Shown one piece after another: positions 6,453 to 13,185 of a stretch of 19,578 bases of DNA. Position 1 is the first letter of the stretch. Every line of letters starts with the position of its first letter. The DNA is from CAYXVB01 sp964467785 (lineage in GTDB: Bacteria; Bdellovibrionota; UBA1018), in the NCBI GenBank assembly GCA_964467785.1, contig CAYXVB010000061.1:1-19578 (forward strand). The letters are read 5' to 3'. The notes below the pieces were generated by a model, which worked only from the letters and a program-made list of their open reading frames with translations, made no database searches and had not been told where the DNA came from. Made by a program: the position numbers and the translations under genes.

Positions 6453-7820
6453 TTAGCCGCGGGCACGGGTCTTCTTCAGAAGTGGGCCGAAGACCTTGTT
6501 TTGCGCTGATTCGTAATCTTTTTGGAGTTGGCGCTGATCAATTGTGCGCACTTTTTTCCCGTCGAATAAAAGTTTTCCGTCGACCCAGGTAGCGCGTACC
6601 TGAGTGGGCTGCGCCGAATACACCAGAGCCGAGGAGATGAAGTCGCTGTCAGTCGCATGCGGGGTAGGTAGGATGCCTCTCAGGTCCAAGGCGGTGAGGT
6701 CGGCTTTCTTGCCTATTTCGATGGATCCAATTTGGTCCCACCATCCGAGCGCTCGGGCGCCGTTGCGAGTGGCCAGGTCAAGTGCTTCCTGGGCGCGGAT
6801 CGCCTTGGGACCTGAGCCCGGCTTATGGACCAGGGCGGCCAGGCGCATCTCCCCCAGGGCATCCAGGCGGTTGTTGCAAGGCGCCCCGTCCGCACCGAGG
6901 CTGACGGAGATGCCCATCTGGAGCAGCTCTGGAATGGGGGCGATCCCAGAGGCGAGCTTAAGATTGGAGCTCGGACAATGGGCGACATGCGTGCCAGTTG
7001 ATTTGAGCCGACGTTTTTCCTCTTCCGTCAGCCAAACGCAATGAGCGAGGACGAGGCGTTCGCTCATCAGGCCCAAGCTATCGAGGTGTTCGATATTGCC
7101 TTTGCCGGTGAGCTCTCGGACGAATTCGATTTCCTTGCGATTCTCGCAGGCGTGGGTGTGAATCAGGGCGCCTTGCTCACGCGAGATGCGAGCGACCTCT
7201 GAAAGAAGTCGGTCTGTGCAAGATACGGCGAAACGGGGGGCATAGGAGGCGCGAATTCTGTCGTTTTCGGCGCCGTTCCAGCGGGCATAGAGGGCGAGCG
7301 CTTCGGCGATGGCCGCGTCCGTGGATTCGAGCAGCGAATCCGGGCAGGTTTTGGGGTGATCCATGAGGCATTTACCGACGCTGGCGCGGATACCGCTGTC
7401 GCGTACGGCTTCGAAGATGGCGTTGGTATGGCGCATCGTCCCCATGTCGAGAATGCAGGTGGTTCCGCTGGAGAGTAGCTCCTGGATACCGAGCAAGGCG
7501 CTGGTACGTAGGGTCTTAGGCGTGTGGGCTGCTTCGAAGATCCAGATTCGGGTGGCGAGCCAGTCGAGCAGCTCCATGTCGTCCGCTTGATTCCGGAACA
7601 TCGTCTGGCAAAGATGCAGATGTGTTTGCACGAAGCCTGGAAATACGGTCAGGCCGGCTGCATCGAAAACATTCTTGGCGCGCGCGGGAAGGGAGGCGCG
7701 GATTTCCGCGATCCGGCCTTCGACGACTCGCAGATGTCCTTTGCGGATGGATCGGTTATCGTCCTGCGTGACGAAAACCGCGCCTGAGATCCAAGATTCC
7801 CTCTGTGCTGACTTGGCCAT
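6453..7820 (-). CDS. Metal-dependent amidohydrolase, probable purine/adenosyl deaminase (TrzA/AtzB/MtaD type)
   Basis: 455 residues. It belongs to the cyclic-amidohydrolase family of S-adenosylhomocysteine/methylthioadenosine/5'-deoxyadenosine deaminases, triazine hydrolases and guanine deaminases. Metal ligands are visible: HLH at 67-69 in PGFVQTHLHL, His223 in IHTHACEN, His260 in LVLAHCVWL and Asp311 in SLGADGAPCNN. HCPSSNLKLASG at 281-292 and the first-domain segment QADDMELLDWLATRIW (78-93) are typical of the deaminase branch. The product probably enters purine salvage, since the gene ends the deoC-deoB-deoA-punA-cdd run, seven bases after cdd. The substrate cannot be fixed from sequence; adenosine-type compounds or guanine are the main options. 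The ATG at 7818-7820 has no clear ribosome-binding site and probably depends on coupling to cdd. Confidence 0.85.
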   Translation of the reverse strand: MAKSAQRESWISGAVFVTQDDNRSIRKGHLRVVEGRIAEIRASLPARAKNVFDAAGLTVFPGFVQTHLHLCQTMFRNQADDMELLDWLATRIWIFEAAHTPKTLRTSALLGIQELLSSGTTCILDMGTMRHTNAIFEAVRDSGIRASVGKCLMDHPKTCPDSLLESTDAAIAEALALYARWNGAENDRIRASYAPRFAVSCTDRLLSEVARISREQGALIHTHACENRKEIEFVRELTGKGNIEHLDSLGLMSERLVLAHCVWLTEEEKRRLKSTGTHVAHCPSSNLKLASGIAPIPELLQMGISVSLGADGAPCNNRLDALGEMRLAALVHKPGSGPKAIRAQEALDLATRNGARALGWWDQIGSIEIGKKADLTALDLRGILPTPHATDSDFISSALVYSAQPTQVRATWVDGKLLFDGKKVRTIDQRQLQKDYESAQNKVFGPLLKKTRARG

Positions 7821-7827
7821 TTACTTT

Positions 7828-8331
7828 TTATTTCTTACGTTTTTTTGGAGTTTTTTTCGTTGAGGCCTTGTCCATGTGGGCCGGCGTGAACGCTTCGGGG
7901 AAGATCCGGTCGAGGGTCTTGGATTCGATCTCGCCCTTGAGGTTTGCCGCATGCACGATCACGGTGCCGGGAGCGAATTCTGCGATGACCTGGCGGCACA
8001 TCCCGCAGGGAGGCCACGGCGGAGTTGCATTCGTGATCACCAGGATCTCCTCGATCTGGATGTGGCCTTCGGCGGCGATGGCGCTCTGGATGGCTACGCG
8101 CTCGGCGCAAACGGTGGCTCCAAAGGAGGAGTTCTCCACGTTACAGCCGCCGTAGACGCGGCCGCTGCGTGTGCGGATGGCGGCGCCGACCTTTTGCCCG
8201 CTGTAGGGCGAGTAGGAGAGAGCTCGGGTCCGGGCGGCGGATTCATAGAGCGCCCGGATCAGGTCGATGGTGCTTGGCGGCGCGCTTGATGTGGAAGCGA
8301 TGTGTTTCTTGGCGGAGGTTTTCCGGGGCAT
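7828..8331 (-). CDS. cdd: Cytidine deaminase with Lys-rich tails
   Basis: 167 residues, against about 130 for the homotetrameric Cdd class. It hydrolytically deaminates cytidine and deoxycytidine to uridine and deoxyuridine, feeding the neighbouring pyrimidine phosphorylase. Core motifs: SYSPYSGQKVGAAI (about 39-52), GCNVENSSFGATVCAERVA (62-80, with the zinc Cys and catalytic Glu) and PPCGMCRQVI (106-115, the other two zinc cysteines). The first 20 residues (MPRKTSAKKHIAS...) and the last 16 (ASTKKTPKKRKK end) are basic extensions. The start ATG at 8329-8331 is supported by AAGGAG, which forms the last two sense codons of punA, eight bases upstream. The gap to punA is five bases. Confidence 0.95.
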   Translation of the reverse strand: MPRKTSAKKHIASTSSAPPSTIDLIRALYESAARTRALSYSPYSGQKVGAAIRTRSGRVYGGCNVENSSFGATVCAERVAIQSAIAAEGHIQIEEILVITNATPPWPPCGMCRQVIAEFAPGTVIVHAANLKGEIESKTLDRIFPEAFTPAHMDKASTKKTPKKRKK

Positions 8332-8336
8332 GGGGA

Positions 8337-9200
8337 TTACTCCTTGCTGACGCCAAGGGCGGGCGATTTGTGGACGAGGCGCGGAATCGCGACCTGAAGA
8401 AGTCGCTTGAATTTTTCGACGCCGATCTTGCTGTTATCGATCACTTCCTGGTGGGAGAGCTTGTGGGGAGACAGTCCGGCCGCGAGGTTGGTGATGCAGC
8501 TCAGGCCGGCCACGCGCACGCCGAGATGGTTGGCGGCGATCGCTTCGGGAACGGTGGACATGCCGACCGCGTCGGCGCCGAGGCCACGGTACATGCGGAC
8601 TTCGGCCGGGGTCTCGTAAGTCGGGCCGAGTAGGCCGGCGTAAACACCGTGGTGGATGGGGATCTTGAGCTCCTCGGCGCAGGTGTGGAGCGTCGAGATC
8701 GCGGCGTGACTGTAGGCTTCGCTCATATCCGGAAAGCGCGGGCCGAGCTGCGCGAGATTGGGGCCCTTGAGCGGATTGTCGCCCATGAGGTTGAGGTGGT
8801 CGTCGATGATCATGAGATCCCCGGGACGGAAGCGGGTATTGATGCCGCCGGCCGCGTTGGTCAGGACGAGAGTTTCGACGCCGAGGCCACAGACGGTACG
8901 GGTCGGAAAGACGACCTCCTCCATCGCGTAGCCTTCGTAAAGATGGAAGCGGCCCTGCAGGAAGACCGTAGGGACGCCGTGGAAGTGGCCGATGATCATC
9001 CGGCCCGCGTGACCTTCGACAGAAGTGCCGTGGAAGTGCGGAATATCTGTATAGGGAATGACGACGGGATCGGTGACTTCATCGGCGAGACCGCCAAGGC
9101 CCGAGCCCAGGATCACGCCGATCGACGGGCGGACGGGGGTGAGCTTGCGGATTGCGCCCACAGCTTCGGTGATCTTCTTGTAGATGTTGGTTTCGGACAT
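8337..9200 (-). CDS. punA: Purine-nucleoside phosphorylase (trimeric PNP family)
   Basis: 287 residues, the length of trimeric PNPs. It splits inosine, guanosine and their deoxy forms with phosphate into base and (deoxy)ribose-1-phosphate. Motifs: phosphate loop GSGLG at 32-36, His64 in VEGHAG, QGRFHLYEGY at 82-91, TNAAGGIN at 114-121, GPTYETPAE at 192-200 (with Glu200 of the base site), GMSTVPE at 213-219 and ITNLAAG at 236-242 (Asn238). This separates it from hexameric DeoD and from MTA phosphorylase. A clear ribosome-binding site (GAGG about eight to nine bases before the ATG) precedes it, 30 bases after deoA. DeoB downstream in the pathway takes its sugar phosphate. Confidence 0.95.
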   Translation of the reverse strand: MSETNIYKKITEAVGAIRKLTPVRPSIGVILGSGLGGLADEVTDPVVIPYTDIPHFHGTSVEGHAGRMIIGHFHGVPTVFLQGRFHLYEGYAMEEVVFPTRTVCGLGVETLVLTNAAGGINTRFRPGDLMIIDDHLNLMGDNPLKGPNLAQLGPRFPDMSEAYSHAAISTLHTCAEELKIPIHHGVYAGLLGPTYETPAEVRMYRGLGADAVGMSTVPEAIAANHLGVRVAGLSCITNLAAGLSPHKLSHQEVIDNSKIGVEKFKRLLQVAIPRLVHKSPALGVSKE

Positions 9201-9230
9201 TTTGTTTTCCTCAGGGTAACGGGATCCGGC

Positions 9231-10541
9231 CTAAAAGGTTTCCAGCACGAGCTTGGGCACGGGCTTGCGTGAAGCGGTTATCTCGACGGCCGCGCGAAAG
9301 CGCGCCTCGAGCGCCGCCAGGTCGGTGGAGGCGCTTGCGTGAACGGTGACGAGGGCCTCGCCGCTCGCGACACGGGCACCCAGCTTTTTATGGAAGATGA
9401 AACCGACGGATGGATCCACTGGATCGGAGGCCTTTTTGCGTCCTGCCCCCAGGTCAACGAGAAGGCGGCCGATCTCCTGCGTATCCATCTTCGAAAGGTA
9501 GCCGCGCTTCCAGGCCTTCCATTTCACGATCTGTCCGGCCGTCGGGAATTTTGCCGTGTCCAGCAGCGGACCCGCGGAGCCGCCTTGGGCTTCGATCATC
9601 TTGAGGAAAAGCTTCCAGGCGCTGCCGTCTTCGAGCTTCCGGGTGGCGAGCTTGCGGCCTTCGGCCACGTTCTTGACCAACCCGCCCACTTGGAGCATCT
9701 GCGCGCAAAGCTGAAGGGTCAGCTCGCGAAAATCAGCGGCCACTGGCTGGCCGGTCATCATTTCGATGCACTCGACGATTTCGAGCGCGTTGCCGGAGGC
9801 AGAGCCGAGCGGCTGGTTCATGTCGGTGATCAGCACGCGGCAGGGCAGTCCCATCTTGCGGGCGACCTGGACCAGCGCCTTGCCGAGTTTGCGGGCCTGG
9901 TCCTTGGTTTTCATGAAGGCGCCGCTGCCCACCTTGACGTCCATGACGAGGGCGCCGGTGCCTTCGGCGAGTTTTTTGGAGAGGATCGACGCCACGATGA
10001 GGGGGATGCACTCGACCGTCGCGGTGACGTCGCGCAGGGCGTAGAGCTTCTTGTCGGCGGGGGCGATCTTCTCGCTCTGGCCCACGATCACGCAACCCAC
10101 GTCGCTGAGTACGCGCTTGAACTCTTCGGGAGAGAGCGACGCGCGATAGCCTGGGATGGCCTCAAGCTTGTCGATGGTGCCGCCGCTGTGGCCGAGGCCG
10201 CGGCCCGCCATCATGGGGATCTTGAGGCCGCAGGCGGCCGCGAGCGGGGCGAGCACGATCGAGACCTTGTCGCCGACGCCGCCCGTGGAGTGCTTGTCCA
10301 CCTTGGAGCCGGGGATCGAGGAGAGGTCGTTGCGGATGCCGCTCTCGAGCATCGCGCGGGTGAGGGCGACGGTTTCGTGCGGGGTCATGCCCTTGAAGTA
10401 CACGGCCATCAAGAAGGCGGTGGCCTGGTAATCGGGGATCTGGCCGGAGGAGACGCCCGCGATGAATTCGCGGATCTCGAGCTCGGACAGTTCTTCGCCG
10501 TCACGTTTTTTCTGGATGACCCAGGCGGGAGTGATCGTCAT
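9231..10541 (-). CDS. deoA: Thymidine/pyrimidine-nucleoside phosphorylase
   Basis: 436 residues, the usual length. The enzyme phosphorolyses thymidine and deoxyuridine (and uridine if of the PyNP type) to base and sugar-1-phosphate. It shows the small helical N-domain, then the phosphate motif KHSTGGVGDK at 83-92, the family signature AGRGLGHSGGTIDKLEAIPG at 112-131, and the base-binding residues Arg170 in ALRD and Ser185/Lys189 in VASILSKK, followed by the Gly-rich DVKVGSGAFM at 201-210. The C-terminal alpha/beta domain carries PSVGFIFHKKLGARV. Sequence alone does not let me separate strict thymidine phosphorylase from the broader PyNP. Its ATG overlaps the TGA of deoB as ATGA (10538-10541), with AGGA about nine bases before the start. 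Confidence 0.93.
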   Translation of the reverse strand: MTITPAWVIQKKRDGEELSELEIREFIAGVSSGQIPDYQATAFLMAVYFKGMTPHETVALTRAMLESGIRNDLSSIPGSKVDKHSTGGVGDKVSIVLAPLAAACGLKIPMMAGRGLGHSGGTIDKLEAIPGYRASLSPEEFKRVLSDVGCVIVGQSEKIAPADKKLYALRDVTATVECIPLIVASILSKKLAEGTGALVMDVKVGSGAFMKTKDQARKLGKALVQVARKMGLPCRVLITDMNQPLGSASGNALEIVECIEMMTGQPVAADFRELTLQLCAQMLQVGGLVKNVAEGRKLATRKLEDGSAWKLFLKMIEAQGGSAGPLLDTAKFPTAGQIVKWKAWKRGYLSKMDTQEIGRLLVDLGAGRKKASDPVDPSVGFIFHKKLGARVASGEALVTVHASASTDLAALEARFRAAVEITASRKPVPKLVLETF

Positions 10542-11806
10542 GTCGATTGTCCTGGGCTTGAAAGACCGAGTTTGTCCAGGAAGGATTGCCCATCGAGATT
10601 GAGAGCGGTCGGGGCCGGGGCGCCGGTGAGTGCCTCCACCGCGGTCGCGCCGATCGCGCCGAAACTGTGCAGGATGCCAAGGTCATGCGGGCCTGGTTTC
10701 TGCGCGGGCGAATAGGCGAGGACCGGTACGTACTCGCGGGTGTGGTCGGTGCCTCTATAGGTGGGATCGTTGCCATGGTCGGCGGAGAGCAGGACGAGGT
10801 CGCGAGGGCCGACGCGCTTCTTGATTTCGGGAATCACTCGATCGAACTCCTCGAGCGACGAGGCGAAGCCCTCGACGTCGCGGCGATGGCCGTAAAGCAT
10901 GTCGAAGTCGATGAGGTTGACGAAAATGAGGCCATCCTTGCGTTTTTCGAGCTGTTCCAGGAGAACGCGGAGTCCGTCGGTATTTCCGGCGGTGTCGATG
11001 TTTTCAGGGATGCCCTGACCGGCATAGATGTTGGAGATCTTGCCGATGCCCAAGGTGCGGATGCCTTGACTGGCTAGATAGTCGAGAAAGGTCGGCGCGA
11101 ACGGCAGCTGCGCGTAATCCTTGCGGTGATAGGTGCGTTTGAATGGCGTCCCTTGGTCAGGATTGCCGACAAAGGGTCGGGCGATCACGCGGCCGATCTG
11201 CAGTTCGTCGCAGATCTTGCGAGCGGATTTGCAGATCGCGTACAGGCGGTCGAGGCCGAAGGATTCCTCGTGCGCGGCGACCTGCCAGACGCTGTCGGCG
11301 CTGGTGTAGAGGATCGGCTTGCCGGTCCGCATGTGCTCGCGACCCAGTTCCTCGATGATCTCGGTGCCGCTCGCGGCCTTGTTGCCAAGTACTCCAGGCA
11401 GGTTGTTTTCACGGACCCAGCGGTCCACGATCTCTTGCGAGAACCCCGTGGGAAAAGTGACGAAGGGTTTGCTGACGACTAGACCGGCCATTTCCCAATG
11501 GCCCGAGGTCGTGTCCTTTCCGCGCGAGCGCTCGAGAGCGCGGCCAAAGGCGCCTTCGCCTTGGCCTGTCGCACGCGAGGGCACTCCGTCCATTGGGGTG
11601 ATGTTGCCCAGGCCCCAGGCCTGGAGATGGGGTAGATTTAAGGTGCGTTTGAAGCGGCGCTTGTATTCGCGCGAGAGGTTGCCCAACGTGTTGGAGCCTC
11701 GGTCGCCGTAAAGTTCGGCGTCAGGAAGTTCGCCGGCCCCGACGCCGTCGAGGACAACGAGAATGACACGGTCAAACGATGGTTTCATTGACGTCTTGGG
11801 GGACAC
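10538..11806 (-). CDS. deoB: Phosphopentomutase
   Basis: 422 residues. DeoB converts (deoxy)ribose-1-phosphate into the 5-phosphate, linking the phosphorylases to DeoC and the pentose-phosphate pathway. It is an alkaline-phosphatase-superfamily enzyme with two metal ions. Seen here: metal Asp20 in VLDGVGAGELPDA, GKDTTSGHWEMAG at 96-108 with the nucleophile expected at Thr99, NLIDFDMLYGHRRD at 297-310, and SADHGNDPTYRGTDHTREYV at 341-360 with Asp343, His344 and His355. The start is taken as GTG at 11804-11806, supported by GAAGG nine bases upstream. The ATG at 11786-11788 (Met7) would give a more canonical N-terminus but lacks a good ribosome-binding site. It lies 31 bases after deoC. Confidence 0.95.
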   Translation of the reverse strand: MSPKTSMKPSFDRVILVVLDGVGAGELPDAELYGDRGSNTLGNLSREYKRRFKRTLNLPHLQAWGLGNITPMDGVPSRATGQGEGAFGRALERSRGKDTTSGHWEMAGLVVSKPFVTFPTGFSQEIVDRWVRENNLPGVLGNKAASGTEIIEELGREHMRTGKPILYTSADSVWQVAAHEESFGLDRLYAICKSARKICDELQIGRVIARPFVGNPDQGTPFKRTYHRKDYAQLPFAPTFLDYLASQGIRTLGIGKISNIYAGQGIPENIDTAGNTDGLRVLLEQLEKRKDGLIFVNLIDFDMLYGHRRDVEGFASSLEEFDRVIPEIKKRVGPRDLVLLSADHGNDPTYRGTDHTREYVPVLAYSPAQKPGPHDLGILHSFGAIGATAVEALTGAPAPTALNLDGQSFLDKLGLSSPGQST

Positions 11807-11837
11807 CTTGAGTCACCTTCTGTGAAATGGCTGGGGT

Positions 11838-12536
11838 TTAATAGGCCTTGGGGGTGGCTGCTGCAGTTCCGGGGGTTCCGGTAACGATGCTGACGCCGGC
11901 CGACGTGCCGAGCCGATCCGCTCCGGCTTCGATCATCTTGAGGGCATCCTCGCGATTGCGGATTCCACCTGAGGCTTTGACACGGACCATTGGACCGACG
12001 GTTTTGCGCATCAGAGCGACGTCTTCGATAGTCGCACCGCCCGGGCCGAAACCCGTGGAGGTTTTGACGAACGCGGCTCCGGCAGCTTGCGAGAGGATGC
12101 AACCCGCGACCTTTTCGTCCTGGGTTAGAGAAGCTGTTTCGAGAATGACTTTAACCGGGATGGGGCGAATGGCTTCCACGACGGTGCGGATATCGTTGAG
12201 TACTGTGGCGTAATCTTTGCCTCTCAAGGCGCCAAGATGGATCACCATATCGATCTCGCGGGCGCCGTTGCGGACTGCTTCGCGGGCCTCGAAAGCTTTG
12301 GCTTCGGAGCTTGCGGCGCCGAGCGGAAAGCCTATCACTGCGATCGGCAGTGTTTCGGAGCCTTCGAGAAGTTTTGCGGCGAGCGAGATAAAGCTAGAGT
12401 TGATGCAGACGGTCGCGAAGCTGTGTTTGCGCGCCTCGTCACAGAGGCGGACGATGTCTTCCGAAGTGGCATCCGGCTTGAGCAGAGTGTGATCAATCTT
12501 GCGGGCGAGGGAGGTAATATTTTCCGATGCGCTCAT
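11838..12536 (-). CDS. deoC: Deoxyribose-phosphate aldolase
   Basis: 232 residues, typical of the short DERA class (E. coli has 259). DeoC cleaves 2-deoxyribose-5-phosphate to glyceraldehyde-3-phosphate and acetaldehyde through a Schiff base. Seen: IDHTLLKPDAT at 14-24, EIDMVIHLGAL at 94-104 with Asp96, the Schiff-base Lys158 in FVKTSTGFGPGGAT, and the second Lys187 in RVKASGGIR. The C-terminus ends ...PKAY with a terminal tyrosine; in E. coli DERA the C-terminal tyrosine reaches into the active site, so this may be equivalent. It is the first gene of the nucleoside operon and divergent from the gene at 12655. The ribosome-binding site is weak (GGA) and lies inside a hairpin arm. Confidence 0.96.
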   Translation of the reverse strand: MSASENITSLARKIDHTLLKPDATSEDIVRLCDEARKHSFATVCINSSFISLAAKLLEGSETLPIAVIGFPLGAASSEAKAFEAREAVRNGAREIDMVIHLGALRGKDYATVLNDIRTVVEAIRPIPVKVILETASLTQDEKVAGCILSQAAGAAFVKTSTGFGPGGATIEDVALMRKTVGPMVRVKASGGIRNREDALKMIEAGADRLGTSAGVSIVTGTPGTAAATPKAY

Positions 12537-12540
12537 ACAA

Positions 12541-12557
12541 CTATTCCAATCGAATAG
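12541..12557 (-). promoter_or_regulatory. Inverted repeat over the deoC ribosome-binding region
   Basis: CTATTCGATTGGAATAG (minus strand) has perfect six-base arms and a five-base centre, ending four bases before the deoC ATG. The right arm includes GGA, the only ribosome-binding-like bases. It could be an operator for a DeoR- or CytR-like repressor, or an RNA stem that limits translation; sequence does not decide between them. Confidence 0.5.
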
Positions 12558-12575
12558 CCAAAGTCCTGCTTTTTG

Positions 12576-12589
12576 CTTGAAGTGTCAAG
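12576..12589 (-). promoter_or_regulatory. Inverted repeat containing TTGACA upstream of deoC
   Basis: CTTGACACTTCAAG has perfect five-base arms (CTTGA/TCAAG) and a four-base centre, and includes a consensus -35 hexamer TTGACA on the minus strand. No good -10 sits 17 bases downstream (GACTTT), so it may be an operator in the leader rather than a promoter element. Confidence 0.4.
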
Positions 12590-12627
12590 TTGGATTAGTT
12601 ACGAATAATATGAGGTAAGAAAGGTAT

Positions 12628-12646
12628 AAGCGCCGTCAGGGCGCTT
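12628..12646 (+). promoter_or_regulatory. GC-rich hairpin in the leader of the small membrane protein gene
   Basis: AAGCGCC (12628-12634) pairs perfectly with GGCGCTT (12640-12646) around a five-base loop. It ends eight bases before the ATG at 12655. AAAGG, the nearest ribosome-binding-like sequence, lies just before the hairpin at 12620-12624, so folding would bring it within normal distance of the start. Confidence 0.4.
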
Positions 12647-12654
12647 GGGCCTAA

Positions 12655-13122
12655 ATGAAAAGAACCACTGTCCTTGGCATTATCATCGCTGGGTTTCTCT
12701 TAAGTGCCCTGAATTGGATGACGCCGCATAGGGCTTACGCCGGGACAGACAACACATTTTTTGAAACCACGGGCTACTTCATCGCCCTGGGAACGGTTTT
12801 GGGAGCATCCACTCTGCCATTTTACGAGCAACCGGATTCGCATCTGATGAATCTCGCCTTCGGAGCCGGAATCGGCGCCGTGACTGGCTTGGGGTTCGCG
12901 ATCTTCGGACGATCCGGAAAGTCATCGCGCGAAGGGCTCACCGCACGCGATGGCACCGCTCAAGCGACGCATCCGGCATATGCCGATGCCCGCGGAGAGT
13001 ACTATCCTCCTTCTTTGAGTCCGATGAGAACTACGGCAAATCTTGCACAGCCCGTCTTGGTCTCAGCGGCCACCGCCTGCCCAGTCCAGCTTTGGATACC
13101 TCTGGTTTCTCTAACTTGGTGA
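12655..13122 (+). CDS. Small exported glycine-rich membrane protein, unknown function
   Basis: 155 residues. The N-terminus (MKRTTVLGIIIAGFLLSALN...) is a signal peptide or first membrane segment, with a possible cleavage site after AYA near residue 29. Two further hydrophobic Gly/Ala-rich segments follow: TGYFIALGTVLGASTLPF at about 39-56, and MNLAFGAGIGAVTGLGFAIFG at about 65-85, the latter with glycine-zipper spacing. The C-terminal 70 residues are polar, Pro- and Tyr-containing, and end in the hydrophobic VQLWIPLVSLTW. I do not recognise a named family. It is 63 bases upstream of the RNase E/G gene in the same direction and may be co-transcribed with it. There is no normal ribosome-binding site directly before the ATG. 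That it is coding is supported by the hydrophobic pattern and by the absence of another gene here; confidence is moderate. Confidence 0.65.
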   Translation: MKRTTVLGIIIAGFLLSALNWMTPHRAYAGTDNTFFETTGYFIALGTVLGASTLPFYEQPDSHLMNLAFGAGIGAVTGLGFAIFGRSGKSSREGLTARDGTAQATHPAYADARGEYYPPSLSPMRTTANLAQPVLVSAATACPVQLWIPLVSLTW

Positions 13123-13152
13123 GCTGAACCCCTTCCGGGGGAATGCGCACCA

Positions 13153-13168
13153 GACCGCTGAAGCGGTC
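13153..13168 (+). promoter_or_regulatory. Perfect palindrome/hairpin just before the RNase E/G ribosome-binding site
   Basis: GACCGCTGAAGCGGTC is a perfect 16-base palindrome that folds as a six-pair stem with a TGAA loop. It touches AAGGAG (13169-13174). A second, smaller stem (CCCC/GGGG, 13129-13141) lies upstream. In E. coli the rne leader is a structured RNA used for autoregulation, so these could play a similar role; that is inference. Confidence 0.45.
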
Positions 13169-13185
13169 AAGGAGAAACAAGGACC

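Larger units (their letters stand above)
12537..12654. promoter_or_regulatory. Divergent regulatory region between the deo operon and the RNase E/G side
   Basis: 118 AT-rich bases between divergent genes. On the minus strand a -10-like TATTAT lies at 12605-12610, and a perfect TTGACA at 12583-12588 sits inside an inverted repeat. On the plus strand TAATAT at 12606-12611 overlaps it, so the two directions may share a promoter core. The region also holds two inverted repeats on the deoC side and one GC-rich hairpin on the plus-gene side, annotated separately. The exact promoter assignment is uncertain. Confidence 0.5.

Noticed and set aside
9339..10715. 458-codon plus-strand frame opposite deoA and the end of deoB
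   Set aside because: Both underlying genes have all family motifs in order; the antisense product is Gly/Ala/Asp/His-rich with no recognisable domain.
12609..12617. Minimal upstream frame ATG AGG TAA before the small membrane protein
   Set aside because: Two sense codons with no ribosome-binding site; expected by chance.
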